Shown: in pieces, positions 1 through 12,000 of the stretch
Position numbering within the stretch: the first letter of the stretch is position 1
Layout: every line of letters begins with the position of its first letter
NCBI GenBank assembly: GCA_030141605.1
Contig: JAQGDQ010000713.1
Location: 1 to 35,333 of the forward strand
Origin: Tubiluchus corallicola
Taxonomy: Eukaryota > Priapulida > Priapulimorpha > Priapulimorphida > Tubiluchidae
Direction: 5' to 3'
DNA length: 35,333 nucleotides
Translations under genes and position numbers: made by a program
Notes under the pieces: generated by a model
The model's input: the letters and a program-made list of their open reading frames with translations, nothing else
What the model was told of the DNA's origin: nothing
Databases searched by the model: none

Positions 1-63
<63 letters not shown>

Positions 64-66
64 TCT
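1..66. repeat. (TC)n microsatellite
   Basis: Almost pure TC dinucleotide repeat at the window edge, with small CC interruptions near 33 and 59. Its true left end is outside the window. Confidence 0.95.
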
Positions 67-1127
67 ACTGGTACTGTACTTGGTTCTCTTTAGCATTACA
101 AATGTACAGAACGTTCACGTTTTTATGTGGTTATGCTTTTGTTATAACTAATAAAATAAGCTTTTGTGTAATAACAGGCATATAGGTCTATATACACTAG
201 GCGCTATCAAGCAGTAATACAGGTAACTCTATAACATCCCTTGATTAGATTTTATAAAGACGTACAATAGCGCTATTTTTTCTAATTTTGATGACGTGGG
301 TCATTTCCCGCGTTACAAGCATTATTTCACCAGGTGTGCGTGTAAGAAAGCACGGCCATTGAAAAATAAAGCAGAAATGTATTACCTGTAACTTTTGTAA
401 TCCAACTGTCTGATTAATCCAGCCGTAGGTATATCACAGGTAAGCGACTACAAGTAGGTGCACCTTGCACACAGGTATGCACGGATGATTCAGTGTGAAG
501 TGCTCTTATCAATTTAGTATAGATAAACAGACGAAAGTACTTAAGCCGAAAACGCAACTGCCCTACATACCTGTGATTCAGGGGCACACGACGGTAACTG
601 TGTTTTATAAAGTTGGTGCTTGTGGCGGGATAGGAACCTCGCTCATTATTAGCGGTAGTACTGTAAAATGAGCTCCAGTGTGACTGGAGGTATCTCAGCC
701 GAGTTCGGATGCTTGCATGTAATTTCTCATTGAACTGAATAAATGGGGCAGCATAGCAGATGAAACCAACCCGAAGCAGCATTTTCTGGTTACACATACA
801 TTTACTAACCAGGCGTAGCAATACTTAACTTCGGCTGCAGCGTGAGCAAGCTTGCTATATTCCTTTTTTATGTAAACTAAAAATGCAAAAAAGGCAATTG
901 ATAATTTGCCATGCTAAAATCTTAAAAGAATGATTGTTTGTTTGTTTTCGTCACATTAATTATTATCTGGGAAAGTTTATATAAAAATTTACGCTAAATC
1001 TTAATGGTGAGCAGCGCTTACTAAAAAAAGTGAAAAGCGGACATGGATTTGAACCTGAAACCTTTGAATATCAGCACGAACATTTTCCGCATTTCTTTTC
1101 ATTTTCGACAAAGTTTCAAATAAAATC
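67..1127. other. unannotated AT-rich sequence
   Basis: I recognise no gene here. A minus-strand open frame (414-821) has no domain, no repeat of codon pattern and no recognisable splice context, so I treat it as chance. A short stretch near 1040-1060 matches a reversed RNA polymerase III B-box-like sequence, but no complete tRNA fold can be drawn. Confidence 0.5.
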
Positions 1128-1386
<259 letters not shown>

Positions 1387-2013
1387 CATAAAGGTTCATT
1401 TTATTGCAGATAGTTTCAGTTTTTTTCTGATGAAACTCAACAATTTTAGTTGGATATTGAGTAACGCCTCAAGAGCCTCAGATCTCTTAGGCCTACAGAT
1501 CTATAATCGCGTTTGCCCAGTGTGTAATTGAACTTTACTCTGTACTGTGCTTTAGTGTTAGCTACATTTATCACACGGATTTGATCACCATAGCAGGTTA
1601 CTAGTATTGTTCACATAATTATGATCAGATTCTAGCCTTAGTTGCAGTTACTACTGTTTGGCAATTATGTCCTGCTGCCAGGGGGTGCTTTAAAATTAGT
1701 TGGGCCAACTTTAGCGCCATCAGTTGTTCTTTTATATCCTTTGCAATTTAGATTATGGGTCTTTCTACTCTAGCGAGTTTCAGCACGTACAGTGTCCAAA
1801 AGTTTTCCAGGGTGGGTTTAGTTATATCTTTCTAGAAGTTTTATACAACATTACTTCTAACACAAGCTCCCGGAATCAGATAGAGTTTAAACGATACAAA
1901 ATTTTAACATGGTTTTTAGGCTTTGATTGTGAAGAGACGTTTTTTGTGAGTTAGCTGTTCGTATCAGTACCTGCTTCCATTGCTACAATGCTGCATCATT
2001 CAAAGATTTGCAG
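1387..2013. other. unannotated sequence
   Basis: No gene, repeat or structured element that I can support. The short plus-strand frame at 1724-1954 looks non-coding. Confidence 0.4.
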
Positions 2014-2015
2014 TA

Positions 2016-2508
2016 CAGTGGACTCTCGTTACAAGAATCACACGTATAAGAATCAGCTCGATATAAGAATCAAAATCGCGTTTCCCGAATTGATTCGGCA
2101 TTTTCCTAGTGAAAATCCGCTCGTATATGAATCACCCTTCTTTCGATAGTAGAATCAATTTTGGCGCCAACTCCATTGTCTCTCACGCCCTGCTTACAAG
2201 GTTCTGCGCAGTGGGCGTGGCGGAAAAAATTATGTGCATTAAAATTTTTTTAAGGCAATTCTGGCATCATGAAATATTTACCCAACCATGAAATGAAAAC
2301 ATTAGTCTAGGAATTTTTAGGTCCTTTTTAGGCCAGAAAAACATTATGCTGTTTCATGTCGTTTCTAGCGTAATTTCGGGAAATAAATAATTTTTATGTG
2401 CATAAAAATTTTTTAAAGCGATTCTGGGTCACGCTCGTTATAAGAATCGCTTGTTATAAGAATCACTTTGCCTTCTCCCGAGGTGATTCTTATAACGAGA
2501 GTCCACTG
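2016..2508. mobile_element. pogo/Tigger-like MITE (Tc1/mariner type)
   Basis: About 493 bp bounded by terminal inverted repeats beginning CAGTGGACTCTCGTTA on the left and their complement on the right, flanked by TA on both sides (2014-2015 and 2509-2510). TIRs of this kind and a TA target duplication are typical of pogo/Tigger elements. ATAAGAATC-like motifs recur in direct orientation near both ends, which could be subterminal transposase-binding repeats (inference). No transposase frame remains inside, so the copy is non-autonomous. Confidence 0.8.
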
Positions 2509-2510
2509 TA

Positions 2511-4069
2511 TAACTCATAATTATGCACCTGTTTCTTACCACGTGCAAAGTATTATTTTTATTCAAATTAATAGAAACATTGAGCAAGACTTTCTTTAAG
2601 GCATCCATATTACGTTATTAGCTGTCCTCTTGTTTTGTTCCGATGATTACGAAAATTGTAATAAAGTGCTTCTTGCAATGCTGTAGCGGATGGAAAATGC
2701 TCTGGCGATTTTACGCCTATAACAATTGATATAATTTTATAACATTCTAGTGTCCCTGAATTTGGGCTGTAAGTTGCCTCATTTACGAGTATTGGTAAGG
2801 TTAAATAGACTGTTTTATGCTTGGACATTCTATCAGCAATGTACATCCATAAATTTCGGCAAAAACATTTTTGGGATATGCTAATGTACGGACGACATTA
2901 TAGAAATGAATATAAAACAGACTCCACTCTTTGCAAGGCATAATGCTACAAAGGCATGGTGACATCATCATGCAGCTCTCTACTATGCATTACAGCCAAT
3001 TAAATGAACAATGCATCAAACCAAATACATAATTTTGTGCTATCGTGCAATATTTCACCTGCTCACACTTTATGTTTGCAAAAGAAAATAAATAAAACAA
3101 TGCCCCAGCAATTACATAGTTAATAATTATTATTACTATAATTATTGGAACTTCGTGGAATCAAGGTACGCGTGGAATTTTATTATAGTATCAGTCACAC
3201 AGTCTGGAGCATATGCATTATTCTCGTAGGTTGTCTCTGGAAAGTTAGAACACGATTAATTACAACTTCGATTAAGTCCCCTTTTTGAGATATTTGGAAC
3301 GTTAATGTTATTTTTTGGTGTATGATCCTGTTAAACTTCGTAAATTAGTGTTCTCGCACAACCACTCACTGTCTGTGGTTTAGTTCCTGAAAAAGTTACT
3401 ACGTCCTCCAAGAGACGGCGCGCATCTTAGATAAAATTAAATTAGTCTTCTATTTCAAACCACGGTGCAAATCAAAATGTATCAATTGCTTAAATTTGTA
3501 ACGCACCTTGCATGATTTGTTGCTGTTTTTCACACAAAGAAGTTCAAGTAAAAAGGGGTTTTTGCTAAAATATTTTTATTTTGTAGTTCCTTTTTGGACA
3601 AAATTGCACCATTTCACTTGCCTGTTACCGAAATCAAATGCTAAGTGTCACTGACCCGACAAAGCTGAGTAAGCGTGATAGGTGTTGTTTCCTTTTTTCA
3701 AGTTTTAAACGTTTTCTAACGTTTATCAGTTAGTAAAAGTTTCTGTTTTGTTAGCAATTTTTTTTTAAATTTCTTTTTTTATGTTGTCTGATTTAAAGGG
3801 TTCCAAGTTGCGATTCGAAAGTTGTTTCATGAGGTAAGCACTTGTAGACTTGAGATTTAATTAACAAAACTAAGCGGTCGGTAGTTCACTATTATTTGAA
3901 TTACTCTTGCAATACAGATTACGCTCTTGTCTTGGAATTGTGGCGTTATCGCGAGGAGATCGTTCCATGATGTTAAATTTTAATTAAGTAATAACGTGCA
4001 TCTGACAGTCAATTTGTGCATTCACTGCCTGGCGCACTAGCTAGTTAGCACTAGATATTACAATCTTTA
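2511..4069. other. unannotated AT-rich sequence
   Basis: About 1.5 kb with no coding region or repeat that I can support. The minus-strand frame at 2610-2846 shows no recognisable domain. Confidence 0.4.
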
Positions 4070-4527
4070 TTTTTTAGTTTATTTTTATTCCATTTGCCAT
4101 GACAAAATAATATACAAATATGGTGAAAACACAAAATACCAAATTAAAAAAACAAACATGCAAATAATAAAGTTGATGAATGGATTATTGGGGCTGTCCA
4201 AAAAGAAAACTTGTAAAGGTCAGGCCCAATATGGCAAATAGAAGGAAAAGCATAAGTGCAAGAATAAAAGGTGGTTAATGGGAAGAAAACCAGTATGAAA
4301 AGTGAAAGGATGTGAAAAATAAAAGTGAGAGAACAACAAAATAAAAGTAAAAAATTAGATTTGCATGAGCTAAGAATGTAATAAATGTAAATAAATCAGC
4401 AAGGCAAACACAACTGCAAATGGTGAGAGGAGTCAGATTATGTCCACCCACCTACAAAGTTTCTTTTACTTCTTCTTCTTATGGAGTATGGTCCATTCTT
4501 GTTCTTCTTTGTGTGTGATATGAAACA

Positions 4528-5665
4528 TTACAGATTATAAATGTTTGAATTATGGTCCATAATAAAGAGTTTGAGGCTTTTTTTATGCTTATAAATAATA
4601 TGTTCTGATTTGATATGATTAGGTAGATAGTTCCAAATTAATGGTTCAGTAAAGGAAATGATATGCTTAGCAACGTTCGTACGGACTTATGGAAGAAAGT
4701 ATTGATTAAATCATGTAGATAGTTCCAAATTAATGGCCCAGTAAAGGAAATGAAATGCTTAGCAACGTTCGTACGGACTTATGGAAGAAAGTATTGATTA
4801 AATCATGTAGATAGTTCCAAATTAATGGTTCGTAAAGGAAATGAAATGCTTAGCAACGTTCGTACGGACTTATGGAAGAAAGTATTGATTAAATCATGTA
4901 GATAGTTCCAAATTAATGGTTCAGTAAAGGAAATGAAATGCTTAGCAACATTCGTACGGACTTATGGAAGAAAGTATTGATTAAATCGTGAATTATAAAA
5001 TCTTGCATTCAGTTTAACAGGATTTTTGAAGAACTTGGGTAATAATTTGCTATTAGTTTTATACATGAAAATTTTAATATTATGAAACACTGTTATCAGC
5101 AGACAAGATTGTTTAAAGAAAGAGTTAAAAAATGCTGGAGCGAATTTATTTAATCCAAAATATAAACTAACAAATTTTCTTTGAAGACAACATAAAGGGT
5201 TAAGATTTTCGTGTATATAGCTCCCCACAGTGAACTAACATATTTAAATAAGGATAGACTAAAGAATAATAAAGAGTAAGTATATGTGATTTGGACAAGT
5301 TGTATTTAAAATGGGACATAATACCTACATTTTTGGCTATTTTTAGACTAATCGTTTTTATATGAGAGTTCCAGTTCAGATGTTCATACAAAACTACACC
5401 TAAAAATCTGGTAGACTGAACACCTTCTCTAGGAATGCCATCAATATAAAGACTACAACGTTAAGGAATCGGTTTACTTTTGGAGCGAAATAGAATGTAT
5501 TCAGTTTTAGAGGGATTAAGAGATCATTTATTGGGTTTGAAACAGTTAGAAATGCCTGTTTAACTAGTAACTAGTAACTACACTATTTACGCTAGTAATG
5601 CTGAACAAACTGAAGAAGAGTGTGGTGCCATCAGCAAACTGTATAATATTTGCACAAGTAAAAAT
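4528..5665 (-). pseudogene. reverse transcriptase C-terminal fragment of LINE
   Basis: Recognised from conserved RT landmarks in shifting frames. A QFADGTTLFF segment at about 5615-5645 corresponds to the catalytic FADD box. Then come a KTEYILF-type segment (about 5490-5515), an LGVVLYEHLNWNSHI segment (about 5350-5420), and LTLYYSLVYPYLN (about 5240-5280). The ORF ends with an IWNYLPNHIKS-type C-terminus just left of the tandem repeat. The second catalytic aspartate is replaced by glycine (codons at 5627-5638), and several frameshifts and stops break the frame, so the enzyme is dead. Clade assignment within the LINEs is uncertain. Confidence 0.75.
4624..4990 (-). repeat. four-copy 91-92 bp tandem repeat inside the LINE ORF end
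   Basis: Four near-identical units start near 4624, 4716, 4808 and 4899. On the minus strand one unit corresponds to the LINE segment reading roughly VRTNVAKHFISFTEPLIWNYL, so the repeat arose by local expansion of coding sequence after or during insertion. Confidence 0.9.
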
Positions 5666-5790
5666 GTTTTTTTAATAATAATAATAAATTTATTCCGAAG
5701 TGTAAATACAAATACAATATCAAGAAACACTGGGAAAAAATAGATATTAATAATAATGATTATATGACAGTGTGCATATAATAAATGGCA
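5666..5790 (-). mobile_element. probable 3' end of a second LINE or SINE
   Basis: Begins with a short AAT/ATA run followed by AAATTTATTCCGAAGTGTAA. On the minus strand this reads as a GGAATAAATTTATT(ATT)n tail typical of 3' ends of many invertebrate non-LTR elements. Only this tail is recognisable, so the assignment is tentative. Confidence 0.35.
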
Positions 5791-6564
5791 AGAACCAGAA
5801 GTAAAACTTGTTAGGTGCTTGCACCATTATAAACACGTCCAAATAATGAGAAAAAAAGAACAAAAAAAACGAAGGTTTTTAGGCAATTTAAAAAAAGAGT
5901 TGTGCAAAGTAAGGATAGAAGTGATGGATAAAAGAATGTTCAAAGGGGTAGGAAGAGTGGCTTGTGGAGATTTGGTTCATGAGATGACGAAGCACTCTGG
6001 ATTCTACTCAAAAAGAACACAAAGTTGTGACTGTTGTGTCACACAGGAACAGTAGGTGGTTTATGTGGTTATGAAGGCGATATATCAGATGTTTTTATAT
6101 CGTTCATATAAAATCAAAAATATAGTAAAAATAAAAGTAATACTTGAGTTCTACTTTTTGCAGGATGTTGCCAGCTGTATTGCAGAATCCGGGAACAACT
6201 TTTAGTTCCTTGCTGACTTAGGCAGGAAAGGTATTGCAACTTCTGAGAGTTTTTTTTTTCATTTTTTAGTTGTAAGACTTGTTTGAATGTTTACTCGATG
6301 CAAAAATATAGATTAAAGGAAAACCAGATGATTGTGTAATCATTAGTTCAGAATGAAGAATGCTCTAGAATATTCAAAACTACAATCAATTTCGTTATGC
6401 TTTCAAAGCTATGTGCCGCTCAGTGAATCTACTAAGATTCGCAATGGCGCCTTTTTGTCACATGCGCATTGCCAACAAATAGAAGGCAGTACTGTGATAA
6501 GCATGATCATGAACTGCAGTGTTAGTTTATGACGTCATATGAGCCCATTTTTCTGACATCATAC
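5791..6564. other. unannotated sequence
   Basis: A lysine-rich plus-strand frame of 78 codons (5819-6055) is the only frame of note. It has no recognisable motif and its start is arbitrary; I do not call a gene. Confidence 0.4.
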
Positions 6565-6572
6565 GTTTAAAC

Positions 6573-7285
<713 letters not shown>

Positions 7286-7446
7286 GTTTAAACAGTACTG
7301 TACCACGCAAACATGCTTGACGCTTAACGGAAGATGCCTGTTATTGCACAAACTGTGGTTAGCTTCTGACGTAAGCAATAGCCGTGTTCAGTTACTGTTA
7401 ATTAACTTTCTAAGCTGATTATTCAAATATAAGGAGCAATTGTTAA

Positions 7447-7692
7447 CTTTTATAAGCAAGAAAATGTATATTTTGGACAGTAAATTAAAATGAGATTGAG
7501 TCTAAACAATCGCCCGGTCTTCCTTTAAGCTTTATAGGCAGGAAAATGTATATTTTGGACAGTAAATTAAAATGAGATTGAGTCTAAACAATCGCCCGGT
7601 CTTCCTTTAAGCTTCATAGGCAGGAAAATGTATATTTTGGACAGTAAATTAAAATGAGATTGAGTCTAAACAATCATCCGCTTTTCCTTTAA
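7447..7692. repeat. 82-bp tandem repeat, three copies
   Basis: The motif GAAAATGTATATTTTGGACAG occurs at 7460, 7542 and 7624, giving an 82-bp period. The first unit start and the last unit end are diverged. Confidence 0.92.
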
Positions 7693-8170
7693 TGTTTTGT
7701 ATAAAAACTTACCTCGGCTATTTTAGAGTCCATTTTAGAGTGAGTGTGGCTCAGAATGACGCATGATGCAAAACATCTTAATTTTTTGTATTTTGTTGTG
7801 GGTTGACCGTGCAGTCTCTTGCTCATTGAAACCCTGTTGCCGCAATAAGCTGCTTATATTGCTGCATTTTTAGATAGTGCAACGATCAGTAGGAAGCAGG
7901 CACTCTTGCTTTTTTGGTTTTCGTGTAAACACTGCATTAGAGCTATAGATAAATGTACAGTGTGACATCTGAAATATGAATGACCTTGTAAAGTCAACTG
8001 TTTGCATAACAGTGAGTTCAAAATTTGAAATTGTGACCTTAAAATTTGTGGTTTTCATTGTCAGTGCGATACGGCAGTGCCGTATTCTAGTACTCGCTCT
8101 TGCAAAGATTCCTGCCATTGTCGCTTATCGAGGACATGATCAGTGGTAGTTATTTTTGCATACGATGTAG
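7693..8170. other. unannotated sequence
   Basis: No supported gene or element. The minus-strand frame at 7870-8118 shows no domain. Confidence 0.4.
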
Positions 8171-8665
8171 CAGAGGGATGAGAATTTTCCGCGGATACAT
8201 GGAATTCCGAGTTTTTGGAAAACCAGTAGTGCCATTTTTGTAAATCACGTAAATTCGTTGAGAAAATTTTTGCGGACCCAGTACATTATTTCCCAAGCTG
8301 ACCGCTAGTTGGCAGGCTGTCACTTTGTTTACATCACGTACATCAGTGTAACCACGTGTACATCTCTATGCATAAAAATATACAATCAATTGTGCGGAGT
8401 TATTTGAATCAATTGCAGACAGTTTTTATATACTTTTGCATAGGAGCGGCCAGTACTTAGGCGTTTTTGAGACAATTAGGTATCATGTATCCTAGATAGT
8501 TGGGTATTTTAAATTATGCATGAAACAAGGTAACTGATATTTTAAGTCCACTTAGAGGCTCTCTATGGTCACAAAATTGCAATTTGCTGCCCCCATGGGA
8601 GCCTACGCGGCCTCCAAACCCCGGCCTGTTTCAGAGTTTTTTGCAATTTGTCATTCTCATCCCTG
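8171..8665. mobile_element. non-autonomous DNA transposon with GGGATGAGAAT ends
   Basis: Inverted ends read CAGAGGGATGAGAAT on the left and the complement of CAGGGATGAGAAT on the right, about 495 bp apart. Flanks are ATGTAG (left) and ATGTAA (right), a possible imperfect target duplication. A CCGCGG-containing and a GGCCTCC-containing patch make it more GC-rich than its surroundings. The superfamily is not determined; no transposase frame is seen. It sits just upstream of the first coding exon of PIK3CA. Confidence 0.5.
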
Positions 8666-8798
8666 ATGTAACATTCAAGTATGTTTTTGATTTAGACTCT
8701 TGTTGACATGCGTTGATCATGCTGTGCCACTTCGTCATCATACATAAGTTGTATAAAATAATGATGAAAATGTGTCAATAGCCACATTTATCAAGTAC

Positions 8799-8945
8799 GA
8801 ATTTGACAATTTTTTTTATAATTTGACATACAATTGTCGATAGGGTCCGAATTTGACAATTTTTTTATAATTTGACATACAATTGTTGATAGGGTATGAG
8901 TTTGACAATTTTTTTATAATTTGACATACAATTGTTGATAGGAGG
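8799..8945. repeat. 49-50 bp tandem repeat, three copies
   Basis: Units beginning GAATTTGAC or GAGTTTGAC start at 8799, 8849 and 8898. Each unit contains an inverted pair GACAATT...AATTGTC about 22 bp apart, so each could form a weak hairpin. It lies about 115 bp upstream of the PIK3CA start codon. Confidence 0.9.
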
Positions 8946-9059
8946 CAGACTGGATACCTAAACTGCTTGGAACTTTTAACTGGTTAACGATGCCTGGGCT
9001 TTGCGCAGTTTGTGACATTCACAGTTGCTGTTTGAGTCACCGTTGCTAAAAGTTGGAAA

Positions 9060-9075
9060 ATGCCGCCATCTTCAG
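9060..9075 (+). CDS. PIK3CA: PIK3CA coding exon 1 (16 nt, start codon)
   Basis: ATG-CCG-CCA-TCT-TCA-G encodes MPPSS and the first base of a glycine codon, followed by the donor GTACAT. Spliced to the next exon it reads MPPSSGELWG, closely matching the N-terminus of vertebrate p110-alpha. That match is the reason for choosing this ATG and this tiny exon. The context GGAAAATGC is acceptable for initiation. The 5' UTR presumably continues upstream, but its extent cannot be seen. Confidence 0.85.
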
Positions 9076-12000
9076 GTACATAATGTAATAACTACTAGGT
9101 TTAGGATGATAATTACAGACATGCCAGTCTCATTAGGCCCGTTTCATGTAGAGAAAAGCATACGAAGCAATGCATGATGTAATCTGTAAACCATGTGGTG
9201 TCTTTTCTTTTTTTCTCCTCATCTCCTAAGTAATTGTTGCTCTTTCTCATACTTACTTTTTCTCATAAATTTTTCCATATTACACTTTTTTGATGCTTAT
9301 TTTTTTCTTTCCATACTCTCAGTTTTTAACTTTACTCACTAACCTTGGTCAAATTCCCCTGTTAATAAGACCCCATTTGAAACTAATACATATAATAATC
9401 CTAATTACTGAATAATTGTATTGTTTTGTTTAGATTTAGGTATCTAACTTTATTATTTTTTGTTTTCAGTTCTTTTTGGACAATTTGTATCATTTATACC
9501 GTTTTTATTATTATCGTTTTCTTATTTGTTTTTCTTTTTGTTATCTGCAGCATCACCGTTAATTTTTAATATGACTAATCTATTTGTAAGAAAGGGCAGG
9601 AGACTAGATGACCCTATGGTCCTTCCCTGCCCTGCTATGTGATTATAATTACTTTGATTTAAAAAACTTTTGATGTTAAACTAATTGGAGAAAATAAATG
9701 TTCTATGTCTTCCATCCCCTGTAAGGTGTGTATCATAATCCGTACTCTGTAGAAATAGTATTTTGCTATAGTTTGTTTTGGCAATACATTTTGTAACTAC
9801 TTTTTGTAGTATTATCGTTTAATCTGCAAATTAAGAAAGACATACATAAAGTTTGAGACAAATAAGTCGAAACAAAGTATTGTGTATCAAAAAATACTCA
9901 AACGCAAAACACATAGCTAATTAAATAGTAAAAATGTAACCTAAAATATTATAGCAATTTTTTCTGACGTGTGAATGCAAATTTTCAAGTTAAAAAAAGG
10001 AGTGGTGTAATTTTCTTAACTACTTACATCATTGCAGCATATAGTTGGCTCAAAGATGTGTTCATCTTTCATGAGGCAACATTTTTCCTCTTACGGATTT
10101 TACGGAGTTACACCTGTGACTGACACCTTCTGTCATTATTTGTTAGTCTGCGCAAAATGATTTGCACTGTATGAATATGGAAGAAATTTGCTGCGCTTGT
10201 TTTAAGATTAGTAGGTGTTCATAATTTTTTTCTATTTTAGGAGAGCTATGGGGTCATCATCTTATGCCCCCGCAGATAAAGGTGGACTGTCTTCTGCCCA
10301 CTGGTATAATCATTACCATATCAGCCAATCGCGATGCTGCGCTAAAGAAGATCAAGGCTGACCTATGGAAAGAAGCTAAAAAGTACGTAACAGTAGAGTT
10401 TAATAGATATTAAATGATCACGTCTCTGAAATTAAAGGGGGAATATCATGAAAATCATGTTAAACATATTTTATAATTGCCTTCCCCAGGAACAACTTGG
10501 CGAATTTTTGTAGCAGGACGTTGCCTAATTAATGAGTAATTAACTTTTTTGTATCTCACGGGAAACGCCATGGAGCTGCACTTACGCCTCTCTCGGTGAA
10601 AAAATTGAACTAGCGCAGCTCATGCTGATGAGGTAACAGAGTGTAAACGCAGGCTGTTGTGATACTGTTGTACACGACTGGGCTAAAAATAAAGCTGTTA
10701 TTACTACATTACAGCATTTGACCTTGGTTCGGATGGGTAGTCAGTTGATAGAAATGATTGTCGCTGCGATCGTTAACATGTTTTCATCAAAAGCGATATT
10801 TTACTTCCGTCGAAAGTTATAGGTCCATTATAATAGAGTGTAAACAATCATTGCGCAAAAGCAAGGTGGCCTATAGCATATTGTGAAAATTCTTGTGGCA
10901 CTAATTGAAAACATCGTCAGCAATACAAGCTGCAAAAGTGTGGGCCTTGGTACAAAAGTTCTTTTCTTGTAAAACAAGTCCGATAAAGTAACTTCATGCT
11001 GCTAGAAGAATTAATGAATTTGTAAACACAGAGAAACTCACTGAAGCATAATTATAATTCTAGTGTGACAATTTTTAGTGACAGCTTCATTTTATCAGCC
11101 TCGACAAAAAATATGTGAACCCCATGGACACAGAGACTATAACATATTAGCTGTAGAATTAGTGATTAAACGTATATGAACATTTTTAACTTTGTCGTGT
11201 TTCAGTTAGTGAAATCAGTAGGACTTTTAATACCAAGCAGAACTTTAATTGTTTTGTTTTTACATAACAACATGCTGTGTTTACTTTTACGCAGCAGTGA
11301 TATTAAAATATTAGGATTAGATAAAATTCTTGTGGTTAGTTGGACTGAAATAAAAATTAATGAAAATAATAGATTTATTATTAATATAATTATTAACTGC
11401 TTTTACAAAATAAAAAAACTAGCGGTATAATGTTATTCTGACACTCATTCTACTACAAAGTTGAAAAAAGTATATGTAGTACAAAATACTCTAGTACAAC
11501 GCTCTTTGTGGTACACAAATTACCAAATACAGTCAACTCTCGTTAAACCGGACTAATTGGGGGGGGGGGGTTATGGTCTGGTTTACCGAATTGTTCGATT
11601 TATCCGATATGCCTATATATGGTCTATACTGTACAGGAATAATCACCTTAATAAAGCCTATATACGTTGCACTATATACTATACTGTATATTACTTTAAA
11701 ATAGTCAACCTGTGAGGATAAAGAAATCATTGTACAGTTGGTAGGCCGTGTTGTGTTTAGCGCTCCGGCTCGGACAGAAATCGGTCAGTTTCCTTTACCA
11801 CGGACGACGTCCGTCTTACCCGATATCCGGGCTAACGGGGTCCGGTTTAACGATTGTCGACTGTATACTGAAGTCATTGTTTATGGTATAAGGATTAACA
11901 ATTTGCAGTTGTCTGTTTACGATTTACAATGTTTTTTCTTTAGTTAGTATTCAAAATTCAGAAGAAAGCATCATAGAAAAAATTTTAGCACAAAAAATTG

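Larger units (their letters stand above)
4070..5665 (-). mobile_element. 5'-truncated non-LTR retrotransposon (LINE)
   Basis: Minus-strand remnant of a jockey/CR1/I-like LINE. Reading right to left it holds part of the reverse transcriptase palm, the thumb and connection region, the ORF C-terminus with a stop at 4528-4530, and then about 450 bp of AT-rich putative 3' UTR. The 3' UTR edge near 4070 is a guess from the A/T-rich motif GGAATAAA-like sequence on the minus strand. The left part of the element, with endonuclease and the rest of the palm, is absent, as expected for 5' truncation during target-primed integration. Confidence 0.7.

Noticed and set aside
414-821. 135-codon minus-strand open frame
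   Set aside because: No domain, no compositional or codon signal of coding, and no neighbouring exon to join; length is attainable by chance in this window.
1030-1095. tRNA-like or SINE head on the minus strand with a B-box-like GGTTCAAATCC
   Set aside because: Only a short acceptor-like pairing and the B-box match; no complete cloverleaf and no A-box at the expected spacing.
5819-6055. 78-codon lysine-rich frame
   Set aside because: Unrecognised, lacks any motif, and its composition follows the A-rich DNA.
10383-10396. Alternative PIK3CA donor GTAACA at 10387
   Set aside because: Gives a frame mismatch with exon 3; GTACGT at 10383 keeps frame and the family sequence.
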